A model generated the notes under the pieces. It was not told the DNA's origin and searched no databases. It was given only the letters and a program-made list of their open reading frames with translations. Below, piece by piece: positions 9,526 through 20,294 of a stretch of 45,082 bases of DNA. Origin of the DNA: Legionella santicrucis. GTDB lineage: Bacteria; Pseudomonadota; Gammaproteobacteria; Legionellales; Legionellaceae. The translations under genes were made by a program, and so were the position numbers. Where the stretch lies: NCBI RefSeq assembly GCF_001468135.1, contig NZ_LNYU01000016.1, positions 1 to 45,082 on the forward strand, given 5' to 3'. Numbering within the stretch: position 1 is the stretch's first letter; each line of letters opens with the position of its first letter.

Positions 9526-10275
9526 ATGAGACAGAAAATAGTCGCTGGCAATTGGAAAATGAATGGTCAGCTACATCAGGTAGTTCAATTAACTAATGAG
9601 CTTAAAGAACTCCTTCAGTCTGTTAAAAATACTCGTATTGTAATTATGCCTCCATCAATTTATATACCGCAAGTAAGAGACTTAGTTGCGGAATGTAATA
9701 TTGCTCTAGGGGCGCAGAATGTATATCCAAAAGATTTTGGCGCATATACAGGGGAGATATCCGCTCCTATGTTAAAAGATTTTAACTGCCGTTATATCTT
9801 AGTAGGTCATTCTGAGAGAAGACATGGATTTCATGAAGATGAAAATTTTGTCGCACAAAAATTCCACCATGTAAAAGAACATGGTATGATACCTGTTCTT
9901 TGTGTCGGCGAAACTCTAATTGAGCGCGAAAAGGGACATACGGAACAAGTAATAGCAAATCAATTACTGGCAGTAAGTGAACAAGATAAAAATTGCTTTC
10001 GTGATTGTGTAGTGGCTTACGAGCCTGTGTGGGCAATAGGTACAGGAAAAACTGCATCACCAGAACAGGCCCAGGAAGTTCATAAATTCATTAGAAAGCT
10101 GGTTGCAGAAATAAATGATAGCGATGCGGGACAACTACCCGTCCTTTATGGCGGTAGTGTCAATGAAAATAATGCTAAGGCACTATTTTCAATGCCAGAT
10201 GTTGATGGTGGTCTGGTAGGAGGAGCATCGTTGAACGCGAAACAGTTTGTGGAAATTGTGAAATGTATCAATTGA
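9526..10275 (+). CDS. tpiA: Triosephosphate isomerase
   Basis: A 249-residue glycolytic TIM barrel interconverting dihydroxyacetone phosphate and glyceraldehyde-3-phosphate. Catalytic residues are visible: N9 and K11 in [10 protein letters not shown]95 in [10 protein letters not shown]166 in [13 protein letters not shown], and the phosphate-binding LYGGSV and GGLVGGASL. The loop-6 hinge AIGTGK is intact. Its 3' end overlaps the secG start by 13 bases. This gene is absent from this position in E. coli, but tpiA-secG neighbours are common in other gammaproteobacteria. Confidence 0.95.
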   Translation: MRQKIVAGNWKMNGQLHQVVQLTNELKELLQSVKNTRIVIMPPSIYIPQVRDLVAECNIALGAQNVYPKDFGAYTGEISAPMLKDFNCRYILVGHSERRHGFHEDENFVAQKFHHVKEHGMIPVLCVGETLIEREKGHTEQVIANQLLAVSEQDKNCFRDCVVAYEPVWAIGTGKTASPEQAQEVHKFIRKLVAEINDSDAGQLPVLYGGSVNENNAKALFSMPDVDGGLVGGASLNAKQFVEIVKCIN

Positions 10276-10592
10276 TATTAATGATTCATGTAATCGTTGC
10301 GGTAGTCTTAATCGGCTTAGTACTTATCCAGCATGGCAAGGGTGCTGATGTAGGTGCAGCTTTCGGATCAGGCGCTTCGAATACGTTATTTGGTAGCCAA
10401 GGAACGGGAGGTTTTTTGTTTAAACTAACTGGTGCTTTAGCGATGACTTTTTTTGTTACCAGTTTATTGTTATCTTATTTAGTATCTACGCAATATCAAA
10501 AAACGGAACAACAAGTAATTCCTCAGCAAACAAGTGTACCGGTGAATTCAATTCCAGTTCCGATTGATGGCAATGATAAAAAAAATAAATAA
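10263..10592 (+). CDS. secG: Preprotein translocase subunit SecG
   Basis: A 109-residue small membrane subunit of the SecYEG channel. It has two hydrophobic helices ([19 protein letters not shown] and [20 protein letters not shown]) linked by the conserved cytoplasmic segment [20 protein letters not shown]. The C-terminal tail is hydrophilic and variable. The ATG lies inside the end of tpiA, so translation is probably coupled. The tRNA-Leu gene follows, as in E. coli. Confidence 0.93.
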   Translation: MYQLILMIHVIVAVVLIGLVLIQHGKGADVGAAFGSGASNTLFGSQGTGGFLFKLTGALAMTFFVTSLLLSYLVSTQYQKTEQQVIPQQTSVPVNSIPVPIDGNDKKNK

Positions 10593-10658
10593 ATCTTTTT
10601 ACTTCGTTTTATAAAGTAAAAGAAAAATGGTTAAAAGTAATAATAAATAGAAAAATAT

Positions 10659-10743
10659 GCCGAAGTGGTGAAATTGGTAGACACGCCGTCTTGAGGGGGC
10701 GGTGGCGTAAGCCGTGCCGGTTCGAGTCCGGCCTTCGGCACCA
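10659..10743 (+). tRNA. leuU: tRNA-Leu (anticodon GAG), CCA encoded
   Basis: An 85-base class II tRNA. The acceptor stem GCCGAAG pairs with CTTCGGC, followed by A73 and an encoded CCA. The D-loop contains TTGGTAGA, the anticodon loop CTTGAGG has GAG, there is a long variable arm, and the T-loop is GGTTCGAGTCC. It closely resembles E. coli leuU and sits in the same place after secG, so it is probably cut from a longer transcript that reads on into nuoA. Confidence 0.96.
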
Positions 10744-10769
10744 CATTTTAATCCGTGCAAGGTACAAAA

Positions 10770-11126
10770 ATGCTATCTCAATATTTTCCAGTTCTCATTT
10801 TCATAATTATTGGAGTCGCGTTAGGTTTAGCGATGATAGGTGCAGGTAGCCTGTTTTCAAAACATATGCCCGATAATGCCAAAAACGCACCTTATGAATG
10901 TGGATTTGGTGCTTTTGAAAATGCGCATATCCCTTTTGATGTTCGCTTTTATCTTGTAGCCATACTTTTCATTATCTTTGATTTGGAAACGGCTTTCTTT
11001 TTTCCTTGGGCTTTGGTTCTACGTAAGATAGGGTGGTTTGGTTTTGCAGGAATGATGTTATTCCTAGGGTTGTTAGTTATTGGCTTTATTTATGAATGGA
11101 AACGCGGCGCACTTGAGTGGGAATAA
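10770..11126 (+). CDS. nuoA: NADH-quinone oxidoreductase subunit A
   Basis: A 118-residue membrane subunit of complex I with three hydrophobic helices. The conserved loop [20 protein letters not shown] carries the cysteine that sits near the quinone cavity, and [11 protein letters not shown] follows. ATG 10770 was preferred over GTG 10755 because AAGG ends seven bases before it and the resulting N-terminus fits the family. It is the first gene of a complete nuo operon and starts 26 bases after the tRNA-Leu CCA. Confidence 0.93.
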   Translation: MLSQYFPVLIFIIIGVALGLAMIGAGSLFSKHMPDNAKNAPYECGFGAFENAHIPFDVRFYLVAILFIIFDLETAFFFPWALVLRKIGWFGFAGMMLFLGLLVIGFIYEWKRGALEWE

Positions 11127-11229
11127 TTTTAAGTGCAAGCATGTTCACTTCTGATCGCTTTCTACAAGTAGAAGCACAAGATTAGAAGTACTCTTTTTTT
11201 ATTAATATTTAACTGCTTAGAGGCTAGCT

Positions 11230-11706
11230 ATGGCGGTTGCTGAATTGCAAAAAAGTGGTTTTGTGACGACTTCTGTCGAAAAACTTGTTGGATGGGCGCG
11301 TAGTGGTTCTATGTGGCCTATGACATTTGGTTTAGCATGTTGTGCAGTAGAAATGATGCATGCTGGTGCTGCTCGTTATGATTTGGACCGGTTTGGAATT
11401 ATTTTTCGTCCAAGTCCACGTCAATCTGATGTGATGATAGTTGCTGGCACATTGTGTAATAAAATGGCTCCTGCTTTGCGCAAAGTGTATGACCAAATGC
11501 CTGAACCCAGGTGGGTGGTTTCTATGGGATCATGTGCTAATGGCGGTGGATATTATCATTATTCCTACTCAGTGGTGCGTGGGTGTGATCGTATTGTTCC
11601 TGTAGATGTTTATGTACCAGGGTGCCCTCCAACTGCTGAAGCACTACTTTATGGAATTATTCAATTACAAAACAAAATCAGGCATAAAAAAATCTTAGAA
11701 GCTTAA
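11230..11706 (+). CDS. nuoB: NADH-quinone oxidoreductase subunit B
   Basis: A 158-residue peripheral subunit carrying the terminal iron-sulfur cluster N2, which hands electrons to quinone. The four ligands are C37, C38, C102 and C132, in [17 protein letters not shown] and VPGCPP. The tandem-cysteine pattern is complete. A 103-base gap separates it from nuoA and contains a small imperfect dyad around 11157-11175 (GCTT..CTAC/GTAG..AAGC), followed by a T-run at 11193-11200. Confidence 0.95.
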   Translation: MAVAELQKSGFVTTSVEKLVGWARSGSMWPMTFGLACCAVEMMHAGAARYDLDRFGIIFRPSPRQSDVMIVAGTLCNKMAPALRKVYDQMPEPRWVVSMGSCANGGGYYHYSYSVVRGCDRIVPVDVYVPGCPPTAEALLYGIIQLQNKIRHKKILEA

Positions 11707-11727
11707 GATTATCAAGGGTGCAATTAG

Positions 11728-12411
11728 ATGACAAAAAATGATTATTTGGTTGAACAACTCAAGAGTGAATTGGTAAGTTACATTAGCACTATATCTGTCG
11801 CTTATGATGAGGTAACCATTGAAGTTGATGCATCAAATCTAAAGGCCGTAATGCTTGAATTACGTGATTTAGAAGCTTTTTGTTTTGATCAGCTTATTGA
11901 TCTTTGTGCGGTAGACTATTTACTTTATGGTCAATATGATTGGGAAACAGATGCAGCAACGGAAAAAGGTTTTTCTCGAGGTGTTGAACGCCAAGAAACC
12001 AAAGCATACACATTCGATAAACCTCGCTTTGCAGTAGTTTATCACCTGCTTTCAACTAAAAAAAATCATCGCATACGAGTTAAAGTATTTGCTGATGAGT
12101 CACACTTAATTGTTCCATCAGTACATGATTTATGGAAAGGAGCAAATTGGTTTGAGCGTGAAGCTTATGATTTATATGGTGTTTTATTTGATGGACATCC
12201 AGATTTAAGACGTATTTTGACGGATTATGGTTTTATTGGATACCCATTTCGTAAAGATTTTCCACTAAGTGGTCATGTTGAAATGCGCTATGATGCAAAA
12301 TCAGAAAAAGTCATTTATGCTCCAGTAGATATTGAGCCTAGAGTTTTAGTGCCCAAGGTTATTCGTAATGATAACCGTTATATTGGTAACAAAGGTGGCG
12401 AAAATGATTGA
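11728..12411 (+). CDS. nuoC: NADH-quinone oxidoreductase subunit C (30 kDa)
   Basis: A 227-residue peripheral-arm subunit. The signature is [22 protein letters not shown] in two adjoining pieces ([11 protein letters not shown], then [16 protein letters not shown]), followed by [15 protein letters not shown]. It is a separate gene, unlike the nuoCD fusion of E. coli, and its 3' end overlaps the nuoD start by eight bases. An insertion-like segment around residues 75-95 (ETDAATEKG.. RQETKAYTF) is variable in the family. Confidence 0.94.
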   Translation: MTKNDYLVEQLKSELVSYISTISVAYDEVTIEVDASNLKAVMLELRDLEAFCFDQLIDLCAVDYLLYGQYDWETDAATEKGFSRGVERQETKAYTFDKPRFAVVYHLLSTKKNHRIRVKVFADESHLIVPSVHDLWKGANWFEREAYDLYGVLFDGHPDLRRILTDYGFIGYPFRKDFPLSGHVEMRYDAKSEKVIYAPVDIEPRVLVPKVIRNDNRYIGNKGGEND

Positions 12412-13657
12412 ATTGAAAAACTATACTTTAAATTTTGGTCCACAACACCCAGCGGCACATGGTGTGTTACGTTTAGTTCTTGAGCTTGAAGGCGAAACAA
12501 TCATACGCGCAGATCCTCACATCGGTTTATTACATAGAGCAACAGAAAAATTAGCAGAAACAAAACCCTATATTCAAACTATTGGTTATATGGATAGGCT
12601 CGATTATGTCTCTATGATGTGTAATGAACACGCATATGTGCGAGCAATCGAAAAGTTATTAGGTATAGAAATTCCCTTACGTGCTCAATACATTCGAACT
12701 ATGTTTGATGAAGTAACACGTATTTTGAATCATCTTTTATGGCTGGGCGCTATTGCGCTTGATATAGGAGCTATGACTGTCTTTTTATATTGCTTTAGAG
12801 AGCGTGAAGATTTATTTGACTGTTATGAGGCTGTATCTGGAGCGCGAATGCATGCTACTTACTATAGACCTGGGGGGGTAGCACGAGACTTACCCGATGC
12901 CATGCCTAAGTATCAAACCTCAAAATGGCATAATGATCGCGAAGTTGAAAAACTAAATGAAGATCGAAATGGCAGCTTGCTTGATTTTCTCTGGGCATTT
13001 ACTGAGCGTTTTCCGCGCTGTGTCGATGAGTATGAAACATTATTAACCGATAATCGCATTTGGAAGCAGCGCACCGTTGATATTGGTGTTGTTTCACCCG
13101 AAGATGCGCTTCAATGGGGTTTTACAGGTCCTATGCTTCGGGGTTCAGGAATTGCCTGGGATTTACGAAAAAAACAAAGTTATGCTGCTTATGATCGTGT
13201 AGATTTTGATATCCCTGTAGGAAAAACAGGTGATTGTTATGATCGCTATTTAGTCCGTGTAGAAGAACTAAGACAATCAAATCGCATAGTGAGACAATGT
13301 ATTGAGTGGTTGAAGGCAAATCCTGGGCCAGTTCGAGTAGATGATCATAAAGTTACTCCTCCCCGACGTGTAGAAATGAAAGCAGACATGGAAGAGTTAA
13401 TCCATCACTTTAAGTTATTTACTGAAGGTTTTTGTTTACCTGCGGGTGAGGTATACAGCGCTGTTGAAGCGCCTAAAGGCGAGTTTGGTATTTATATGGT
13501 GTCGGATGGTGCTAACAAACCCTATAGGATGAAAATTCGTGCTCCTGGGTTTGCTCATCTGTCCAGTTATGATGAAATGACTCGAGGACATATGATCGCT
13601 GATGGCGTCGCTATTTTAGCAAGCCAGGATATAGTATTTGGTGAAATAGATCGTTAA
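12404..13657 (+). CDS. nuoD: NADH-quinone oxidoreductase subunit D (49 kDa)
   Basis: A 417-residue subunit forming the quinone-binding cavity with NuoB. The N-terminal motif is [19 protein letters not shown], followed by [16 protein letters not shown] and [11 protein letters not shown]; the C-terminus is GEIDR. I chose the ATG at 12404 (after AAAGGTGG) rather than 12368. The earlier start would add residues not seen in the family and would overlap nuoC by 44 bases. Confidence 0.95.
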   Translation: MIELKNYTLNFGPQHPAAHGVLRLVLELEGETIIRADPHIGLLHRATEKLAETKPYIQTIGYMDRLDYVSMMCNEHAYVRAIEKLLGIEIPLRAQYIRTMFDEVTRILNHLLWLGAIALDIGAMTVFLYCFREREDLFDCYEAVSGARMHATYYRPGGVARDLPDAMPKYQTSKWHNDREVEKLNEDRNGSLLDFLWAFTERFPRCVDEYETLLTDNRIWKQRTVDIGVVSPEDALQWGFTGPMLRGSGIAWDLRKKQSYAAYDRVDFDIPVGKTGDCYDRYLVRVEELRQSNRIVRQCIEWLKANPGPVRVDDHKVTPPRRVEMKADMEELIHHFKLFTEGFCLPAGEVYSAVEAPKGEFGIYMVSDGANKPYRMKIRAPGFAHLSSYDEMTRGHMIADGVAILASQDIVFGEIDR

Positions 13658-13892
13658 TTCTTATGGATTTATTGCAAAATTTTTGCGATGAACTTGTTTG
13701 TGTTTAATTAAAGATCGTAGAAATTTATATGATTTGTGCTTGAATTGCTATCGAATTGACATGTTTGATGATGCGCAGGCGCATATTGATGTAGTACATG
13801 AAGCATTTTGCAAATGAAATGTCAAGATGATGGTTAGATATGATGTGAGTCATGTAATTTTTTGCACGACTCCCTAAATAAAAGGTTTAGAA
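13658..13892 (+). other. 235-base gap inside the nuo operon
   Basis: This is the longest gap within the nuo cluster; most others are under 25 bases, apart from the 103 bases between nuoA and nuoB. It contains a TTGACA box at 13756-13761 but no convincing -10 at the right distance. It also has a dyad GCAAAA/TTTTGC just after the nuoD stop and a plus-strand open stretch ending with the TGA of a possible 18-codon ORF from the ATG at 13761. That ORF has no ribosome-binding site, so I do not call a gene. Confidence 0.5.
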
Positions 13893-14396
13893 ATGTCTGA
13901 TAATTCAGCAAAAATATTGCGTCAACTAGTCTCGGCCGAGAGAATGAAAGAAATTGACCATTGGATAGCAAAATATCCAATAGATCAAAAACAATCTGCT
14001 GTTATGAGTGCTTTAAGACTTGTTCAAGAAGAGCATGGTTACTTAACTACGGAATTAATGGATGCAATCGCCAATTATCTTGATATGCCTCCAATTTCGG
14101 TTTATGAAGTGGCCAGTTTTTATACGATGTATGAGCACAAGCAAGTTGGTAGACATTTGATAAATGTATGTACCAATATTTCATGTATGCTCTGTGATTC
14201 AGCCGCAGTTGTAAAACATCTAGAAAAAAAATTAAACATAAAATTGGGTGAAACTACGGATGATGGGCGCTTTACCTTACGAGCAGTGGAATGTTTGGGT
14301 GCTTGTGTTAATGCACCAATGATGCAGGTGGATAAGGACTATCATGAAAATTTGACTCCTGAATCAATAGACAAAGTGTTGGAACAATACCAATAA
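13893..14396 (+). CDS. nuoE: NADH-quinone oxidoreductase subunit E (24 kDa)
   Basis: A 167-residue thioredoxin-fold subunit carrying the [2Fe-2S] cluster N1a. The ligands follow C-x4-C-x35-C-x3-C at C93, C98, C134 and C138 (NVCTNISC and ECLGACVNAP). The N-terminal helical part and the conserved VASFYTMY are present. Upstream AAAAGG precedes the ATG. Together with NuoF it forms the NADH-oxidising module. Confidence 0.95.
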   Translation: MSDNSAKILRQLVSAERMKEIDHWIAKYPIDQKQSAVMSALRLVQEEHGYLTTELMDAIANYLDMPPISVYEVASFYTMYEHKQVGRHLINVCTNISCMLCDSAAVVKHLEKKLNIKLGETTDDGRFTLRAVECLGACVNAPMMQVDKDYHENLTPESIDKVLEQYQ

Positions 14397-14414
14397 AAGA
14401 TAGAGGTGGTTGCC

Positions 14415-15692
14415 GTGGTTGAATTAAATCAAGTTTGCTATCGAACATTTCATCTACCAGAGCCTTGGACACTATCTGCATATGAAAGTGTTGGTGGATA
14501 CAGTGCTTGGAGAAAAATTTTAAAAGAACAAACTTCTCCTCAACATATTATTGACGAACTTAAAACTTCTGCATTACGAGGTCGGGGTGGCGCTGGGTTC
14601 CCTACTGGATTGAAGTGGAGCTTTATGAACCGCAATAATCCAGTACAAAAATACGTTGTATGTAACTCTGATGAAGGCGAACCAGGTACTTGTAAAGATC
14701 GAGATATACTAAGATTTAACCCGCATCAACTTATAGAAGGCATGGCTATAGCTGGATACACCATGGGGGCAACTGTAGGTTATAACTACATTCGTGGTGA
14801 ATTTTGGCTGCCTTATGAACATACAGAGATGGCCATAAAAGAAGCTTATGCAGCGGGTTTATTGGGTAAAAATATTTTAGGCTCTGGTATTGATTTTGAT
14901 CTATACAATCACTTAGGTGCAGGTGCTTATATTTGCGGCGAAGAAACTGCTTTGCTCAATTCTCTTGAGGGAAAAAAAGGTCAACCGCGATTTAAACCAC
15001 CATTTCCTGCAAACTATGGTTTATACGGTAAACCCACGACAATAAACAATACTGAAACTTTTGCTTCCGTTCCCGTTATTATGGAAAAAGGCGGGGAATG
15101 GTTTTTAAAACTAGGTAAACCCAACAATGGAGGCGCTAAGTGCTTCAGTGTCAGTGGACATGTAAATAAGCCAGGAAATTTTGAAATTCCATTGGGCACA
15201 CCTTTTAAAATGCTCGTAGAGTTAGCAGGTGGGGTTCGCGAAGGTCGAAAGATAAAAGCAGTAATTCCTGGGGGAACATCGATGCCTGTTTTGCCAGGTG
15301 ATGTTATGATGGGTCTAGATATGGATTATGACTGCATACAGAAAGCCGGTTCAGGATTAGGATCAGGGGCGGTAATCATCATGGATGAAACTACTTGTAT
15401 GGTAGATGCGTTGTATCGTATTGCAGAGTTCTATATGGATGAGTCTTGTGGCCAATGTACTCCATGTCGAGAAGGTACGGGTTGGATGGTTCGTTTATTA
15501 CACCGTATCAAAGAGGGTCATGGTGAACCTGGGGATGTAGAGAGATTAGTCAATGTCGCGAATAATATCGAAGGACGCACTATTTGTGCATTAGGTGAGG
15601 CAGCTGCTTGGCCTGTACAAAGTTTTATTAAGCATTTCCGCGATGAATTTGAATATTTCGTGAAACATAAACGCTCAATCGTCGCAGCATAA
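14415..15692 (+). CDS. nuoF: NADH-quinone oxidoreductase subunit F (51 kDa)
   Basis: A 425-residue subunit that binds NADH and FMN and holds cluster N3. The nucleotide-binding glycine-rich loop is [13 protein letters not shown], the FMN region includes [14 protein letters not shown] and [14 protein letters not shown], and the N3 ligands are C345, C348 and C351 ([11 protein letters not shown]) with C391 (TICALGEAA). I chose GTG 14415 because the AGAGG at 14402-14406 is ideally spaced for it. The upstream GTG at 14406 overlaps that same site. Confidence 0.93.
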   Translation: MVELNQVCYRTFHLPEPWTLSAYESVGGYSAWRKILKEQTSPQHIIDELKTSALRGRGGAGFPTGLKWSFMNRNNPVQKYVVCNSDEGEPGTCKDRDILRFNPHQLIEGMAIAGYTMGATVGYNYIRGEFWLPYEHTEMAIKEAYAAGLLGKNILGSGIDFDLYNHLGAGAYICGEETALLNSLEGKKGQPRFKPPFPANYGLYGKPTTINNTETFASVPVIMEKGGEWFLKLGKPNNGGAKCFSVSGHVNKPGNFEIPLGTPFKMLVELAGGVREGRKIKAVIPGGTSMPVLPGDVMMGLDMDYDCIQKAGSGLGSGAVIIMDETTCMVDALYRIAEFYMDESCGQCTPCREGTGWMVRLLHRIKEGHGEPGDVERLVNVANNIEGRTICALGEAAAWPVQSFIKHFRDEFEYFVKHKRSIVAA

Positions 15693-15707
15693 ATAAAAGG
15701 TTTGACT

Positions 15708-18062
15708 ATGACTACTACTATTGAAATCGACGGTAAAGTATTTGAAGCAGAAAATGGTCAAATGATCATTGAAGTGGCAGATGAGGCAGGTATCCATATT
15801 CCACGCTTTTGCTATCATAAAAAGTTATCAGTGGCAGCAAACTGCCGCATGTGTTTAGTTGAAGTTGAAAATGGCAGAAAGCCAGTTCCTGCTTGCGCAA
15901 CGCCAATTACAAATGGGATGAAAGTATTTACTAAATCAAAAGAAGCATTACATTCTCAAAAAGCAGTTATGGAGTTTCTACTCATTAATCACCCATTGGA
16001 TTGTCCAATATGTGATCAAGGAGGGGAGTGTGAATTACAAGATAACTCTATGGGATTTGGGTCAGGCTCATCAGAATATAAAGAAACAAAACGTTCGGTG
16101 GACGACGATAATTTAGGTCCACTTATTTCTACTGAAATGACACGATGCATCCATTGTACTCGTTGTGTTCGATTTGGCGAAGAAATAGCAGGATTAAGAG
16201 AGTTAGGTGCAACAGGACGTGGTGAACATATGCAAATTGGCACGTACGTTCAACATAGTATGAAGTCAGAAGTCTCTGGCAACATCATTGATTTATGTCC
16301 TGTCGGAGCTTTAACCTCTAAACCTTTTCGTTTCACAGCACGAGCTTGGGAGTTGACACAACATGAAGGTGTTGCGCCACATGATTGTTTGGGATCAAAT
16401 GTTTATTTGCATACACGTCGCAATGAGTTGATGCGTATTGTTCCTAAAGAAAATGAAGTCATTAATGAAACCTGGCTCTCTGATCGTGATCGATTCAGTT
16501 ACTTAGGATTAAAAAGCGAAGCAAGAGCTTCTCAGCCACAAATTAAACGCAATGGTCAGTGGGAAACGGTGGATTGGGAAACCGCTTTAAAATTTACGGC
16601 AGATGGGTTAGCCCGTGTTATAAAAAACAATGGACCTGAGCAAGTAGCTGCATTTGCATCGAGCTCTTCTACTTTAGAAGAGTTATTTTTACTGCAAAAA
16701 CTTATGCGCGAAATTGGCGTGCACAATCTCGATCATCGAGTGCAACAAGTTGATTTTAAAGACCAAGAAAATCAAACAACAACTCCTAAAAGCTCTTTAC
16801 CCTATGCCGACATAGAGCATCAAAACGCTATATTGCTCGTTGGATGCAATATAGATCGTGAAGTTCCCTTGGCGGGTGTTCGAATTCGTAAGGCTTTTCG
16901 TAATGGAGCCAAAATTTATGCAATTAATCCGGTAGATTTTGAATACCGTTTTGATTTAAGTGAGCGTTTTATAATTCCACCCCTGGAAATGCCAATGCAA
17001 TTGGCCAAACTTATTTTAGCGCTTACTGATAATACGAAAAGTTTGCCTGAAGAAATACAAAAATTATTAATAGGCTTAGAGCCAGACGAAGCAATTCGCA
17101 GTGTTGCCAAGGCATTAAAAGAAGGCAAGGCATGCCTGGTTACCGGTGCTCTTTGCGAAAATCATCCAGAGGCTGCTTTATTACGTACATTTGTTTTCTT
17201 GATCGAAAAGTTAAGCGGCGCAAAGGTACTCAGACTTACTCACGGTGCTAATACTGCCGGAGCATGGATGGCAGGGATGGTTCCCCATAGAACAACGGCA
17301 GGAAAATCTGTTTCTACTTCAGGAATGGATGTCCAGTCAGCGATCAATGCGAAGCTGAAAGCATATTTTTTAATGGGAGTTGAGCCAGGTTTTGATTTTG
17401 CTAATCCTTTTGGTGCAAGACAAGCGATGCTTGCAGCAGAATTTGTTGTGCTACTCTCAGCCTATAATCATGATGCAATGTGTGATTATGCGGATGTAAT
17501 CTTACCTATAGCTCCTTATGCAGAAACTTCAGGGACCTATATCAACGTTGATAATACTTGGCAAACAGTAAAAGGAGCTTTGTCTCCTCATGGGGATTCT
17601 CGGCCCGCATGGAAGATTTTAAGAGTATTGGGTAATTTGCTCCACTGCCATGATTTTGAATATATGTCGACTGAGGATGTCTTAGCAGAAATAAAAAATA
17701 CTATTGCAATTACAATGGAGCATGAATATAAACCGTATTATCCTGAATGTTTACCACTCATGAATCAATCTCTAGCTCGGGTGGGCGAGTGGCCTCTATA
17801 CCGTAGCGATGCAATTGTTAGAAATACTAAAGAGTTACAATTATGTGCTGCAGCTGAGTCGGCATGTATACGCATCAATCCTGAAACAGCAGATAGATTA
17901 AATTTAGATGATGTTGCTACTGTATCTCAGGGAGATATTGAGATAACATTGCCGCTTAAACGTGATGAGCGCATTGCGGCCGATGTTGTATGGGTAGCAA
18001 ACGCGATGCCTGAGACGGTTGACTTAGGTCATTCATTTGCTGCAATAACTATTAAGCGCTAG
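15708..18062 (+). CDS. nuoG: NADH-quinone oxidoreductase subunit G (75 kDa)
   Basis: A 784-residue subunit. It carries the [2Fe-2S] cluster N1b (C35, C46, C49, C63), cluster N5 with one His and three Cys (H95, C99, C102, C108 in HPLDCPICDQGGEC) and cluster N4 starting at C147, C150 and C153 (RCIHCTRC) with the later IDLCPVGA. A degenerate molybdopterin-oxidoreductase domain follows. The extra N7 cysteine cluster of E. coli NuoG is not visible, as only one Cys occurs in the corresponding APHDCLGSN. The protein is also shorter than the E. coli one. ATG 15708 follows AAAGG by seven bases. Confidence 0.94.
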   Translation: MTTTIEIDGKVFEAENGQMIIEVADEAGIHIPRFCYHKKLSVAANCRMCLVEVENGRKPVPACATPITNGMKVFTKSKEALHSQKAVMEFLLINHPLDCPICDQGGECELQDNSMGFGSGSSEYKETKRSVDDDNLGPLISTEMTRCIHCTRCVRFGEEIAGLRELGATGRGEHMQIGTYVQHSMKSEVSGNIIDLCPVGALTSKPFRFTARAWELTQHEGVAPHDCLGSNVYLHTRRNELMRIVPKENEVINETWLSDRDRFSYLGLKSEARASQPQIKRNGQWETVDWETALKFTADGLARVIKNNGPEQVAAFASSSSTLEELFLLQKLMREIGVHNLDHRVQQVDFKDQENQTTTPKSSLPYADIEHQNAILLVGCNIDREVPLAGVRIRKAFRNGAKIYAINPVDFEYRFDLSERFIIPPLEMPMQLAKLILALTDNTKSLPEEIQKLLIGLEPDEAIRSVAKALKEGKACLVTGALCENHPEAALLRTFVFLIEKLSGAKVLRLTHGANTAGAWMAGMVPHRTTAGKSVSTSGMDVQSAINAKLKAYFLMGVEPGFDFANPFGARQAMLAAEFVVLLSAYNHDAMCDYADVILPIAPYAETSGTYINVDNTWQTVKGALSPHGDSRPAWKILRVLGNLLHCHDFEYMSTEDVLAEIKNTIAITMEHEYKPYYPECLPLMNQSLARVGEWPLYRSDAIVRNTKELQLCAAAESACIRINPETADRLNLDDVATVSQGDIEITLPLKRDERIAADVVWVANAMPETVDLGHSFAAITIKR

Positions 18063-18074
18063 GCAGGTAAAAAA

Positions 18075-19097
18075 ATGCTGCAAGATATTAGCATATTAAT
18101 TTGGGTCATTATTAAAATATTAGTGATAGTAATACCTTTATTACTTTGTGTTGCCTATTTAATTTACGCTGAGCGTAAAGTAATAGGATACATCCAAGCC
18201 CGGATAGGTCCAAACCGGGTTGGTGTCAAAGGTTTACTTCAGCCTATTGCTGATTTAATTAAATTGATTACAAAAGAAATTATTATTCCCACGAAATCAA
18301 ATAGATACCTCTTTATTGCCGCACCATTGTTTGCTTTGGTACCTGCTTTAGTCGGTTGGGCTATTATTCCTTTTCAAGAAGGGGTTGTTCTAGCAAACAT
18401 TAATGCAGGTGTGCTCTATATTTTTGCAATGAGCTCCTTAGGTGTATATGGAGTATTAATTGCAGGTTGGGCGTCTAATTCTAAATATGCTATGTTTGGT
18501 GCCTTAAGAAGTACTGCTCAGACTGTCTCTTATGAGATAGCGATGGGTTTTGCGTTAGTAGGAGTACTGCTTGCAGCAGGAAGCATGAACTTAACCGATA
18601 TCGTTAATTCACAAAGAGGCGGCATTTTACATTGGTGGTTTATTCCATTACTGCCACTCTTTTTTGTCTTTTGGATCGCAGGCATTGCCGAAACAAATAG
18701 AGCCCCCTTTGATTTGGCTGAAGGAGAGTCTGAAATTGTTGCAGGATTCCATGTTGAATACTCTGGGATAGGGTTTGCACTGTTTTTCTTGTCCGAATAT
18801 GCGAGCATGATTCTCATTTCTGTATTACTCAGTATCTTGTTTCTCGGGGGGTGGATGTCTCCATTTGAGGGGATGCCGATTTTAGGAGACATCTTTTTTG
18901 TTGTTCCTGGTTTTGTTTGGTTGCTCGTAAAAGTATGCTTTTTCCTTTACGTGTATTTGTGGATAAGGGCAACTTTTCCTCGTTATCGTTATGACCAGCT
19001 TATGCGCTTAGGTTGGAAAGTACTTATTCCAGTCACCATCGTTTGGATTATTGTAACTGCCTTAATGGTTATAACACATCTTAAACCTTGGTTTTGA
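18075..19097 (+). CDS. nuoH: NADH-quinone oxidoreductase subunit H
   Basis: A 340-residue membrane subunit with about eight helices at the junction with the peripheral arm, forming part of the quinone tunnel. Conserved blocks are [52 protein letters not shown] and [20 protein letters not shown], which includes the acidic residues of the E-channel. Complete length. It starts 12 bases after nuoG. Confidence 0.95.
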   Translation: MLQDISILIWVIIKILVIVIPLLLCVAYLIYAERKVIGYIQARIGPNRVGVKGLLQPIADLIKLITKEIIIPTKSNRYLFIAAPLFALVPALVGWAIIPFQEGVVLANINAGVLYIFAMSSLGVYGVLIAGWASNSKYAMFGALRSTAQTVSYEIAMGFALVGVLLAAGSMNLTDIVNSQRGGILHWWFIPLLPLFFVFWIAGIAETNRAPFDLAEGESEIVAGFHVEYSGIGFALFFLSEYASMILISVLLSILFLGGWMSPFEGMPILGDIFFVVPGFVWLLVKVCFFLYVYLWIRATFPRYRYDQLMRLGWKVLIPVTIVWIIVTALMVITHLKPWF

Positions 19098-19115
19098 TGA
19101 TTAATAGAGAAGCCG

Positions 19116-19616
19116 ATGAAAAAAGCATATCAAAATATAAAATATTATTTACGTAGTTTTCTTTTAGTAGAATTATTATTGGGTTTAAAGCTAACCGGTA
19201 AATATTTCTTTAAGAAAAAAGTAACTGTACAATTCCCTGAAGAAAAAACACCCATTTCACCTCGTTTTAGAGGATTACTAGCGCTGCGCCGTTATCCAAA
19301 TGGTGAAGAGCGTTGTATTGCATGTAAGCTATGTGAGGCGGTTTGCCCAGCTTTGGCCATAACAATTGAAGCAGAGCCACGCGAAGATGGTACTCGTCGC
19401 ACAACACGATATGATATTGATATGTTTAAATGCATTAATTGTGGTTTATGCGAGGAGTCATGCCCAGTGGATTCTATAGTTGTTACCCCAATACATCATT
19501 ATCATGTGAGTGAGCGAGGGCAAAACATTATGACTAAAGAAAAGTTATTGGCGCTTGGTGATTTGATGGAACCAAAACTTGCAGCAGATCGAGCTGCTGA
19601 CGAAAAATACCGATGA
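19116..19616 (+). CDS. nuoI: NADH-quinone oxidoreductase subunit I (23 kDa)
   Basis: A 166-residue subunit with two [4Fe-4S] clusters (N6a and N6b). The ligands are C67, C70, C73 and C77 ([12 protein letters not shown]) and C106, C109, C112 and C116 ([12 protein letters not shown]). An N-terminal amphipathic helix lies along the membrane. The family length is about 160-180 residues. It is followed 13 bases later by nuoJ. Confidence 0.95.
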   Translation: MKKAYQNIKYYLRSFLLVELLLGLKLTGKYFFKKKVTVQFPEEKTPISPRFRGLLALRRYPNGEERCIACKLCEAVCPALAITIEAEPREDGTRRTTRYDIDMFKCINCGLCEESCPVDSIVVTPIHHYHVSERGQNIMTKEKLLALGDLMEPKLAADRAADEKYR

Positions 19617-19629
19617 AGAGGTAATTTTT

Positions 19630-20277
19630 ATGCATGATTTATTAGTTCAAGTGATTTTTTATATCTTTGCGGCATTAGCAATTGGTGCCGCTTTTATGGT
19701 AATTATTCAAGATAACCCAGTACGTAGTGTTTTATTTCTTGTACTTACTTTTTTTGCTAGTGCTGCATTATGGATACTTGCGGAAGCAGAGTTTCTCGCA
19801 CTTATTCTTATACTCGTTTATGTTGGCGCAGTGATGACCTTGTTCTTATTTGTCGTCATGATGCTCAATATTGATGTTGAAATAATGAAGAGTCATTATA
19901 AACGCTATTTGCCATTTGGACTAATTCTTGTCGCATTGTTCATTGGACTTTTAATGGTGTCTATTCCTTCTGGGACCTTTAAGAAAAATGTAGAAGTCCA
20001 AGGTTATGCAATAAGCTCACAATTGCTCGATGCAAAACAAAATGACTCTGAAGAACAACGACCATTGTCGAATACTGAAGCTTTAGGCATGGTGTTGTAT
20101 ACAGATTATTTATTGGCTTTTGAAATTGCAGCTGCTTTATTGTTAATAGCAATCATTTCCGCAATAACTTTGGTACATAGAGGCCCGAGAAAATCGAAAA
20201 GACAAAATGTGAAACAACAGATTCTAACGCATAAAAATCAGCGAGTAGAATTAATTAATATGAAAGTAGAAAAATAA
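19630..20277 (+). CDS. nuoJ: NADH-quinone oxidoreductase subunit J
   Basis: A 215-residue membrane subunit with five predicted helices. The conserved pi-bulge helix region is EFLALILILVYVGAVMTLFLF, and DNPVRSVLFLVLTFF precedes it. I chose the ATG at 19630, preceded by GAGG at the end of nuoI. A start at 19579 would add a non-homologous segment overlapping nuoI. The C-terminus is a hydrophilic Lys-rich tail. Confidence 0.92.
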   Translation: MHDLLVQVIFYIFAALAIGAAFMVIIQDNPVRSVLFLVLTFFASAALWILAEAEFLALILILVYVGAVMTLFLFVVMMLNIDVEIMKSHYKRYLPFGLILVALFIGLLMVSIPSGTFKKNVEVQGYAISSQLLDAKQNDSEEQRPLSNTEALGMVLYTDYLLAFEIAAALLLIAIISAITLVHRGPRKSKRQNVKQQILTHKNQRVELINMKVEK

Positions 20278-20294
20278 ATATTGGGGAATTCTAG

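Noticed and set aside
13740..13820. Short Cys-containing open frame between nuoD and nuoE as a gene
   Set aside because: 18-42 codons depending on the start, and no ribosome-binding site; kept only as a remark.
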